Shown here: piece after piece, positions 25,607 to 37,600 of the stretch
Layout: each line of letters begins with the position of its first letter
How positions within the stretch are numbered: position 1 is the first letter of the stretch
Origin: Phallusia mammillata
Lineage: Eukaryota; Chordata; Ascidiacea; Phlebobranchia; Ascidiidae
Direction: 5' to 3'
Length of the DNA: 64,000 bases
NCBI GenBank assembly: GCA_003260075.1
Contig: QLIY01000676.1
Coordinates: 26,872 to 90,871 of the forward strand
Notes under the pieces: model-generated
What the model saw: the letters and a program-made list of their open reading frames with translations, nothing else
The model's database searches: none
What the model was told of the DNA's origin: nothing
Made by a program: the position numbers and the translations under genes

Positions 25607-28600
25607 GGGGGTACGAGAAAATTTCGTGAAAGCTGAAAGGGTACGAGCGCTAAAAAGGTTAAGAAACACTGCTCTATCGCATTACCTTCTACCGTATTTT
25701 GGCGTCACTTTGGCGTTTGGGCTGGTGTAAACACTCCTCAGTTTATCTTCAAGGGGGGGGGGCTCTTGACTTCACTTTGGCGTTTGGGCTGGTGTAAACA
25801 CTCCTCAGTTTATCTTCAATTTCAACAAATTTAGCCTGAGCTTCTGCTGACCACGTTTTGCTGGGTCGAGGATTCATGGTTGGGTAGTCTTTTCTGAAAT
25901 CTTCCCCAGCGTCGTACCCCTCTGGTTTTTCATCATACTCATAAGGCTAAAAATCACACCTTGAATACAGTTTGCTTTGGAATTGAGTTAGCCAGGTCTA
26001 GCAAAACCTTGAACATTGCATATGAAACCACATTCAGCATTTTTTTTTTAAATATAACGTGTAAACAACAGTTATATATTTTTCCAACTATTAAAAAGTA
26101 TATTCCTTTTAGAATTAGGCCACTGAAACTCGATGTCAGTTTGTTTATCTTTAAATTTCTAATGATTATAAATTGAAAAATATTTTTTGTCACATTCCAC
26201 GGGGATAGTACGCGGAGAAATTATACAAACTATTCGCCCAGGGTCGTGTTAACACGGCATCAGGCCTCAGTTTTCGTACCTTGACAGGTTCAAGACCCCA
26301 CGACTCTCTTTCTGCGTCGTATCTCGCCAGCAATTGCGTGTGCATGTAGAAAAACAAATTGCCTTGTTTCTTTGGTCCAATTGGGTAGTTACTGTAGACG
26401 TTGTGCCAATGTCTGTAAGTCAAGTTAAAATTTTATTTGCCTTGTCACTTTATCCAAATCTCATTGTTTAACAGTGTTGTAAAACAGCAAGGACACCGAA
26501 AAAAAAACACACATTGGCTTTCGAGTCAAGTGTCCCGTTATTTAAATGATGCCTAAAGTAATCTGGGTATATTCTGCCACAGGATCGCAACCGACTGCAC
26601 GAATCTGGCAGGTATAATCGGTTGCTTAGAACATAGTTTGTACCTGCGGGTTCTGCTGGCTAAATGGCACCCAGTATACTTCAAGCATCAATGTGTATGT
26701 AAGAGAAATGTGAATTTTCAAACGAAGGAACGAACGAACGACTTTGACTTACTGATGATGATAGTTAAAGTCACCGTCGTTCCGCCAATAATGCATCCAG
26801 CTTTCTTGGGGTGTACCCTTGCGGTCGTACTTCTTCACGGCAACTGCAGGTTTTTCCGTTGGCGGAAGTTTCGGTGGGTTGGGGTAACTAAGATACAAAA
26901 TGACAAACTTTTTGGAAAATTTTGCTGGGCCACAGCAAATCCAAAGTCCACGAATATTTAATCGTACTGCCTATAATAACGCCTTGACTCCTGAAATGTT
27001 CCAGTATTATATATTAAGAATGCCTGTTTGGCAATGACAAAGTGAGTTGTTTCGGTTAATGTAGTGATAGTTGTATTCATATGTCAAGACAAATTGGTCT
27101 CCTGACCGTACGATTTTAAACTTTAACTTCACCACCCATCAAAGTATTTAGGCAAAAACTTGTCTTGAATCTTCTTATACAGGCAAATATTTCTGTTGCC
27201 GTTTTAAGACACATCAGGGATTATGTATTTTTAATTCTGTATGAGATGAAAATGTGCATGTACTGTATGTATGATATAAAACACAAGAAAGGTGTTCATA
27301 TTTTTTAACAAGACTTGGCCGTTATTAATGTGCTACTTACACAGAAAAATTTTTGCAAGACGTCTGGCCCTAACTTGGAATAAAAGAATATTGCAACACA
27401 GATAATCCCTGGGTTACATTTTATTTGATATTTTACTTTGTGGCGTTTTTGTGGCGTGCAAAAACGAAATGAAAAGCAAATAATGAAAACGGGGAAACGA
27501 TGCCAAGGGATTAAATATGGCAAAAAGGTAAATCAACTTTAGAACTGTGGCTGGAATGGTTTCGCGTCCAATATTTCGTATTTTCTAATAATAGCAACTC
27601 GAATTTCGCCACGATACACCTTCAACTGTGAATTTAAAAAGTCCATGCACAAAATTTCGTTACGATTAACAAAATACGAACGCAGTGTCAACGAGTTCGT
27701 CACCTGATGTGCTTGGACTTGGCCAAGTCGCTGTGTACGATGTAGCTTTCAATGGCTGACTGATACAGCTCGTAGTTGACTTCAAAACTCTGTTGTCGTG
27801 CCTCGGCATAATCCAGCACCGCTTCCAAGTCGTCCGTATTGTCCTCAATGCGTTCAAGCTCCTTAATGAACTTGGCAGCTTTTTCCTTGTGAGTTCCGTC
27901 AAACTGGCTGAACATGCTGTGAAAGATGGGGGGGGGGCCGCCGTGACTCCTAAAATGTTTTAATACTTTATGTTAAGAATGCCTGTTTGGCAAAGACATG
28001 GAGAATTGTTTCGGTTGATTTAGTGGTAGTTGTATTCCTACTTCAAGACAAAATGTGTAACCTGGACGTACGATTTTAAACTTTAACGTCGCCACCCATC
28101 AAAATATTTGGGCAAAAACCTATCTTGAATCCTCTTATACAGGCAAATGGTTCTGTTGCCGTTTTAAAACAGATCAGGGAGGTATTAATATTTTTAACAA
28201 GACTGCTACTCAAACATAACATTTTTTGTGAGACTTCTGTTTTAAACTTGGAATAAAAGAATATTAAAACACAGAGTATCCCGGGGTTACATTTTATTTG
28301 ATATTTTACTTTGTGACATAATTGTGCCGTCTAAAAACGGAAAAACAGCAAAGAGTGAAAATGGGAAAACGAGGCCAAAGGGTTAAATAGGGCAAAAAGG
28401 TAAATCAACTTTAGAACTGGCTGGAATGGTTTCGCGTCCAATATTTCGTATTTTCTAATAATAGCGGGGGGGGGGAAAAAACGTTTTTTTTAATTTGTGT
28501 GTTTATTATCGTGTGATAAAATTGTCAAAGTTAAGGACAAGCTTGACAGGGGGGGGGGTGTTTTAATTTGTGCGTTTATTATCGTGTGATAAAATTGTCA

Positions 28601-31600
28601 AAGTTAAGGACAAGCTTGACAAACAGGAAAGTCTACTATTACCGTAACTCGTGTCAACCTCATCTAGGTAGCGCCAAAAGCTCAAATCCTATTTAAAATG
28701 GAATATCTCTAAAACGCTGACCCTTGGGGCTATTAGGGTTGGGGTTAGGTCTTATCAATAAGAGTTCAACAAAACGAATTTAAAAACTCTGATCCTAATA
28801 TAAAATTTTCAAACTTACTTCAAACCCTAACCCCTTTCACTGCCAAATTAATAATTCAGCTCTTTAATTGCGCCACCTATCAAAATTTAACGAAATGTGG
28901 AACTGACATGAGTTATAGAGCAAGTAGCTCTACCTGATAAACAACGTAATTCGCCTTTTTAAAGAGTAACTGATGTTAGTCACCAGTCTTTAAATGACAA
29001 AGCTAGAAAGACCAAGGATGGATTCAAATGTTCTTCGGTCCACTTAAATCGCATTACAAAATTAGCTCTTAGGTGTTCAATTGTCAAAAGTCAATGAAAC
29101 CGTATCATTCAATATGTTTTGTGAGCTTAAAAAATATGTATCATACACTTACCCAGTCAAACCTAGACCAGAAGCATCTTCTTCATCATCAATGGGCCCA
29201 GTTGGTTTCCAGTGGAAAAGCTTCTCAAATCTTTCCTGATACTTTTCTTTTTCAGTTCGAGTATCTGAATATTGCACAGTATATAAAATTGGATATCTAC
29301 ACCAAAGGCTTTCTTTGTAAACCGGGGCTTAAGACTTGCCAAGAAACAAGGCGAACCGAATTTGCCATTTCAAACACTTAGACACAAATTAGTTGGCAAT
29401 TTCAGCACACTCAAATCAGTCTGTGTGTTTCTTATTAAAAACCACCGCGAGTTTTGATTCCTACTATTTTTAAATGGCTCCATTAGTCCTCATTCAAATA
29501 GAATCGACTTGGACACAAATGGCAGCTCACCCTTCTTTGTCAGGCTCTTCCATTTCTCGACAACCCGTTTGATGATGTCAAAGTCGGAGTCGACACAAAC
29601 CAGATCAGACACCAGTTGAGCGAATTCGCCTTCAACCTTTTGCGGTTTGTTGTCTTTGATCAGAATCTGGGCTCGGGCTTCCACCAACTTACTGTAGTTC
29701 ATGACATCAGTGTCTGGCTACAAATAAAGTAGTAGAAGGTAAAAGATAAACTTTGTATTTAAACGTTATATTCTGTGGTCTTGCAGAAACATTTTTCAAG
29801 CTCATTAACTTATGTAAAAACTTTAATGTTCAAGCCAAAGAGTGCATGTTATAAGCTTTTTTTAGCTAAAATGGTGCATAGTAACGGTACATAGTTTTCA
29901 AATGTGCAATCTTCAACCTCTTAGAAACCCCAAATGGCGCTTTCCTTAAATATTGGTTAGCTCTCTGGTTAGCTGGATTGACCTGGCAATTAAAATTTTC
30001 ACAAACACCAGAACGCGTTGCTTAAATTTAACACAACGAAACATGAATTTATTTATTTTGACAAACTGCAAATGTGACTTACGTTGTCATGGTAATAGTC
30101 GACCAAGTCCTGGGTATCCAAGATCAGCTTTTGGTAAGACACAGGCGACTTTTCTGCCTCCATTGTTTTCTTCTTGCCCTCTGTCTTGACTTTATACGAG
30201 TCGTTAGCGTACCCCTGCATGAGAGGAACCAACATCTGAACTCGATTCTTCTTATCCTTGACAGGTTTTGATGTAAGCTTGTTCCAGTACTTCATGGTGT
30301 AACCTTGTTTGCCGTAAGAAGAACTGTTCGCCAATGTCGCAGCAGCGTTAATCTGAAAAAGCGTTTTTTAAGTAAAATCCTTTTAGGTAAGAGACAGGTG
30401 TAAGCAAACAAGTCGGAAACCCGCCTTGAAAAATAGAGCTCAGATCCTTATTTACCAAGCTGGAGTTACGACGCAAATGCGCCCAAGTGCAAAGTTAAAC
30501 CCGATCCAAAACAAGTTAAAACCCTTTTTCAACTCTGGTTGTGAAACTGATTTAGAATAGTAATGTTAATCTGCGGAAAATCGTTTCAATGTAAAAGTAA
30601 AATGTAAAAGTGTAAAAGTAAAGCTAAACGTGGCTGCTTACAACAACCCAAATTTGAATGATCCATTTTTACTTTTTATGCAATACGGAATACAGGAAAT
30701 AATTTGTCACACCTAAAAGGTTTGTGTTCTGTTTTTTTTTACTTTGAATAAGGATGGCCTTAAATCGTGATTACCTTGCACTCAAAAGATGTTTTAACCA
30801 ACATTAAGAGAATAAAACTTGTTTTTTAGAGATAAAATGAAAAAAAGTGTTGCCTGCAACAGTTTTAAGCGGGATGTTTTGGCAAGTGTGGTATTGGATT
30901 TATTAAAGTCATAATATTTTAAACGGGATTTGTTTGATCCTTGTAAATGGAATTGCGTACAAACCGACCTCTTCTTTGCCCGCGTAGTCGTCATCACTGT
31001 CCGGTTCAATTTCGACATACTGACTGGCTGTAAATAAAGTATATTATATATTAATAAATTAGGAGTCTAAATGACGTTTTTAAATAAATCATGGCTATTA
31101 CATTTGAAATAAATACTGCACGTCTGCGCAGCACACAAAGTAAAAATCTATTTCATTTTTTTAAGGATTTGTTTGAAAGTCACTCAAGTATTGTGTAATT
31201 CAAAAATTATTACATCTTAATTTAAGTAAACACCTTACAATATGATTTCGGAATATAAACGAATGGTGCTGCTAGTTACCACTTCCAAAACTCCTTACTG
31301 GCACAGCAAACAGTTACGTCATCACTACTTACTTGACGTCATCTTTTTGCCGCAGCCTTGGTACTCGGCCTTGACGGTGTACTTTCCAACCTTGTTGAAC
31401 ACTGGACCATTGTACGACTGTCCTAGGGGAACCACTTCGCTGTGGGGGGGGGGTAGCCTTGGTACTCGGCCTTAACGTGGTACTTTCCAACCTTGCTGAA
31501 CACTGGACCATTGTACGACTGTCCTAGGGGAACCACTTCGCTGTAAGTGTTAGAGTGTTCACGACTTCCAGGCTTCCCCAAAACCACGTATTTCCTTGTC

Positions 31601-34600
31601 GGTGGATCAATCGTACGCACCATGGGTTTGTATTTCTGAATTGATTAATAAATCAAGAGATAAATTTACTGCTGTTTTTAATCTAATGACATTATGTGAT
31701 ATAGCAGACTTGAAACTGGTGGCTTCTGCACGTTGTTAAAACGGGGGGGGGGCAAATGTTTGTTTAGGTAACTACCCTGGACACTTTGACTTTAAATGAA
31801 CTTATATTAAAACTTTGAACTGTTATAAAACTTTTAAATTTTTATTGTCTTACCCTGTCCCTTTCTTAGCAAATTTGGACATTTTCGCTGCCATTAGCTC
31901 TGCCACATATAGTGCTTACCTGAACATAGCCATCAGGGTCTGAGACATAGACCGGGGGGGGGGGTGACACGTGTTCGCATTGCCGGAAAATGCCACATTT
32001 GCAGTGGTTATAAGTCAGGGGGGGGGGGAAAAATTAATGTCTAACCCTGTCCCTATCTTAGCAAATTTGGACATTTTCGCTGCCATTAATGGTGTTGTTA
32101 GTAGCTCTGCCATATATAGTGCTTACCTGAACATAGCCATCAGGGTCTGAGACATAGACCGTAAGATTTCCAGCTCCGGGTTCGAATCCCGGTTCAATCT
32201 TGCTTGGCAGTTTACCCACATTCTTCATGGTCGCCTGGAAGTCTACGACATCACCCTGGCAATCAAAAGAAAGTGTTCGTTGAATTTTGGCACCGATGTT
32301 CTTGTGCAGTTATTTAGACCGATTTCGACACAGTGAAGATATAGCGAGTCAAGCCGGTATGACTTTAATGCTTGAACGCCCAATAAGAATCATGCACGGC
32401 CCATAATACGCCGACGTACATATATTAATAAAATGAATGCAGTTACTCAGGTATCATTAAACACTCTATTTACAGAATAAAGCTTATGCAGAAAAAACTG
32501 CCACGTCACTTATAGATGACGTCATAAACGGCTAGCGAAAATCAACAAAAAGATTAGATTTTTTTGGGGTTTATAGATTAACAAGGGTTTTAAGAAAAAA
32601 TATGGCAAATTGGTTTCTCACCTTTTGGTATGGACTTGACCTGAACTTGATGTCGAAGTTGACCTTCCTGGTTTTTTGCTTCTTCGCAGGTGGTGCTGAG
32701 TAATCGTCGTCCGAGTCTGAGTCATCATAATCAGGAGCTGATAATTTGACAGCTGGACCGTAATCGTATCTGCTTCTGTACATGTTTTGATGAGCTCGCT
32801 TGAAAACCTAAAAGCACAAGAATTTTCAGCAAAACAAGCTACAAGTCAATATCTATTAATAAGACACCACGAGGTTTCGATAAATACTGTTGTTATAAAA
32901 CCAACAAAAGGGGTGTACTACCGTACATCATAGAAAGGAGAGGGAAGACACGGAGTTAGGGATAAAAGCAATTAAACGGCGATAAAAAACGCAAGCGATT
33001 GGGAACTGACGCGGTTGCAGTTAAGGCATTGGTACAATTTATACGTACTCACCACAGTTCACGAAGTTTGCAACCTTTTCTTTGTGTAGTATTTGTTTAG
33101 TTGTAGGGAATAAGTTAAAGCTTGGCCTTAGTACCTTTAGGTACCTATTATCAAATTAACAACTAAACAAAAAAGTACAGAACAAATTATGTACAATTAT
33201 AATCACCATGAGCTCGACAACGAGAACAAACTAAGTCAAGTACATTCCAGACAAAAACAAAATGTCAAAAGAGGACGCAATTTCCAATTTACCATGTCCG
33301 GCTGGTGGCGCAAGATAGCCAGTTCCTTCTCGCTGTACGTGTACTGGAAGGTATCGGGGGGGGGGGCAGTACAGAACAAATTATGTACAATTATAATCAC
33401 CATGAGCTCGACAACAACGAGAACAAACTAAGTCAAGTGCATTCCAAACAAAAACAAAATGTCAAAATAGGGCGCAATTTTCCAATTTACCATGTCCGGC
33501 TGGTGACGCAAGATAGCCAGTTCCTTCTCGCTGTACGTGTACTGGAAGGTATCGTAATACGACCCCGCACCGTATGTCGCGTCGTGCTTCCAAGCGTAGT
33601 TCATCCACGACAGAGATCTAGCATCTCCTAATAGCACAACACAAAAACAACGATATTGTATTATATCTTACCTGTTCGACTAAAATACTTCGAAGATTTC
33701 TCGCACTTGTAAATTTGTGTAAACCGCTTGACTCAACGTTGTTTTAGCACCATGTACTGTAACACCAATACGCTAAGATGTAGGTGTGTTTGAAGCGCGC
33801 AAAACTTGATGTAGGTTTTGCTATTTTTTTTAACACATTATTCAGTGAAGGCGTTGTATCCTAGTCAAGCTTACCTTCGATAGTGTCAAGGCCAAGACTG
33901 GCACCACACTCATGCGCCATATAGTGGAGAAGGCGACGAGCCGCTTTCTTCTTGGCCTTCTGGTCCTTCTGGAGTACTTTGTTAAACGACGGATGACTAG
34001 GGGGGGGGGAAAAAACGCTAAGTTGTAAAAGTGCACGCAAAAGTCATGTAGTTTTTGCTATTTTCTTTTAACAAACTATTCTGTGAAGGCGTTGTTGCCA
34101 CGCCAAGCTAACCTTCGATAGTGTCAAGGCCAAGACTGGCACCACACTCGTGCGCCATATAGTGGAGAAGACGACGTGCCGCTTTCTTTTTGGCCTTCTG
34201 GTCCTTCTGGAGTACTTTGTTAAACGACGGATGACTAAAAAAAGAATGATTTTATTTAAAATTGTTTCCTACTGAAAATTTTATCAGGTAGCATTGGGCT
34301 GTAAGAACATTGAAATGTAGATGCTAAAACGCAAAATGTGTTTGTGTCGCATAATTATTACGTAACATGCACTCTATGGCGCCCCTGGTGTTTTCGAGTG
34401 GTGTTGAGTGGTGCACGAGTAAGGGGGGGGGGGAATAATTTTATTTATATTTGTTTCCTACTAAAAATAATATCGGTTAAAATTGGGGATATCAATTAAA
34501 ATTGTAAAACTTTTAAATGTATGTGCTAAAACGCACATTGAGCTTGTGTTGTATAATTATTACGTAACATGCACTCTATGGCGCCCCTGGTGTTTTTGCG

Positions 34601-37600
34601 CGGTGTTGAGTGTTGCACGAGTAATTATGGTTGGTGCTTTGTGAAGGACAAATTTAGTTTCCTGTCAATTTTAACTGTTTAAACCCTTTAATAAAGATCG
34701 CCACTGCTACTTGGTCTTCCATCTTTCACATCAAAAAGGATGTACGGTAGGCCTAACATATACTGCCAACTCTATACCGAGGGGGGGGGGGTTTCCTGTC
34801 GATTTTAACCGTTTAAACCCTTTAATAATGATAGCCACTGCTACTTGGTCTTCCATCTTTCACATCAAAAAAAAGGATGTACGGTAGGCCTAACATATAC
34901 TGCCAACTCTATACCGAATCTTAACGACCTGTAGCATTTATTTGTAACAGCCCGCACTTGCTTGCTCAATTTGATTAACATCAAAAACGTCGTATATACA
35001 AGAATATCAACTTACTTCAAGAAGAGAGAAAAACCAGTTTTTCCTTTGTCGTTGAACGCGTAACCTATGCTTTGGTTGTTGGGCCCTTCGTTAGCCATCA
35101 AACACCAAATAAAAGCATCAGTGTATCCACGTTGTTGGAAACAATCCCTCATCACAGTAAAAACGTCCGCTTTGGTCCATTTTGTCCCCGGTGTAGGGTC
35201 TTTAACCTACCAACAAATTTTTAACAGATATACTATTTTGCGCCGTTAAAACAAGGTATGGTGCGATATGTATTGCTGGGTTAGCACTAATTATGGATGT
35301 TAAAAGGGTATATTTTTTATCATGAAAATGGGGGGGGGGGCCAACAAATTTTTAACAGATATACTATTTTGCGTCGTTAAAACAAGGTATGGTGCGATAT
35401 GTATTGCTGGGGTAGCACTAATTATGGATGTTAAAAGGGTATATTTTTTATCATGAAAATTATTGGGATTAGTGTGGTTGTGGTTATCCAACTTGTATAC
35501 CAAGATAGCATTTACACGAGACGACCGTTGAGTATGCATCAGGTTTCTTAGGTACACCAAATAGTAAACCTTTTCTTATTAATGAAATTTCCTTTTAAGT
35601 AAACGCAACTGCGACGATTCAGGGTCAATAAAATCAGATCAAGAAAAAATTCAGCGTGAAAACCATTACATCGGTCGCTGTATTTAATTTATTTTACGAA
35701 AACAAATGCATTTCGTTTTTACAAATAGTTACACTTTTCACCATACCTCTTGGGTAGTGTCAAAGTTGAAGTTCAATTTGATACCAGCATGGTCCATTAC
35801 TGCAAACAGATCCATTTGAGTTCCAGCGAATATTTCGTTTTCGTAGTCAGACATGTCCAGTACTGGCCACACGAAATACCCATCCACGTAATCAATGTCC
35901 ATCATGACGTCACGGTAGTGCTACGTCACAAAACATTGTCGTAACACACACATTTTGCTAAGATAGAAAAGTTTAAGTTTAAATAATGCTCGGACAAGTT
36001 GCGGGGGGGGGGTACTATCTTGCTAAGATAGAAAAGTTTAAGTTTAAATAATGCTCGGACAAGTTGCTTGTTTTTGGACTTTGTCTTTATATTATCAGAA
36101 GATATTGTTTTTGGGACAATTTTTTTGTCGTTTTTGCGTCAACATGGGAAACGGTTTAATATGATTTATTTTTCTTTAGTTTGAAATCTTTTTACAGGCT
36201 TAGAGCGTCTGAACATGGCCTTCGCGTAAATTGGACAGCATAAGAAGTGCGCGTGTGGCAACGCACCACAAACAGAAAAAATATCATGCCCGGCGCTGAT
36301 AAACACACACGTCTATTCTTCACCTTGCTCTTGCGATCAATGGCTTTGTACTGAAATGTAGAGTTCTCGATCTTCACGGTCACGTCCAAGGTCGGTTTTC
36401 CATCCTTTGAGGGGGGGGGGTGTAAATTGGACAGCATAAGAAGTGCGCGTGCGGCAACGCACCACAAACAGAAAAAATAGCATGCCCGGGGCTCATAAAC
36501 ACACACGTCTATTCTTCACCTTGCTCTTGCGATCGATGGCTTTGTACTGAAATGTAGCGTTCTCGATCTTCACGGTCACGTCCAAGGTCGGTTTTCCATC
36601 CTTTGACGTCACGCTGACAGTCCCGTCGCGCATATCGCCATCACTCAAGGTCACCTGTACGTCTGCTGTGATGGTCGCACCACCATACTTCGTTGCTCCA
36701 CCAGGATAAGACCGGAAGTAGGCGGCGGAAGCGTTGCCAGACCTGCAAAAAGCATTGTGTGTGGGCTTTAAGTTAACTCTCGGCTGGCAATGACCAACAC
36801 TTTGTGCAGCCGTTTCCAAAGCGTCAGCCATGTATGGGTGTTATGTTTTTCATAAAACCTGAATGCCGTGATCGAAACTACGTCCTTTTAAAAAAAAGCG
36901 ACATCTTCAACTTGTAGTTTTTGAATAGTTTGCCCAATGCATCGTCAAGGCCAGGTGGGGGGGGGGTGAAACTACGTCCTTATAATTTGCAACAAAAGCG
37001 ACATCTTTAACTTGTAGTTTTTGAATAGTTTGCCCAATGCATCGTCAAGGCCAGGTTCATTTTTTTCTTTTTCGTACAGAATCTGAAAGCTAAGCGTTAG
37101 GTGCATGGGTGGATAGTCGGGTCGTTACGGTGTATTCCGTCACAGGGTGTGGTTGAAGTCCGCTCCTCGCCTCTGATTGATCGAAAAACGCGTGGGAGCA
37201 AGCGGAAAAAATGTTCCGCTTCGTACTCTGTTGAACTTGCTTTAGCAGTATATGCGAATTCAAACATGAACTTTAAAAATAAATTTTATGGCATCGAAAT
37301 AACTTTTATGTAGCCCCTGCCCATGTGAAATTCAATATAGAGCTTTATGCGGATTTTTGTATGACCCCTATGAAAACAACGCTCACTTGGTTAACCTACT
37401 GATGGGATTACCTTGAAATTAGATCAAAGTGTCGTTATTTCGCGGACAACGTGCAAGTTTATGTGCCAGCACGCATTAAGTTTTAAAATCTAAACTCACC
37501 ATTTTGGACCAGATGTCACTGCAATGGTTCCACTGACCATATTCAATGCCTTCTGGTGCGGACTTGGAGTATCGACATCAACCTTTAGTTCAATTCGATT

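Noticed and set aside
33872-33993. Second copy of phenoloxidase exon 6 as a mutually exclusive exon
   Set aside because: It abuts a G10 run and its flanks are duplicated too, the pattern of an allelic assembly duplicate.
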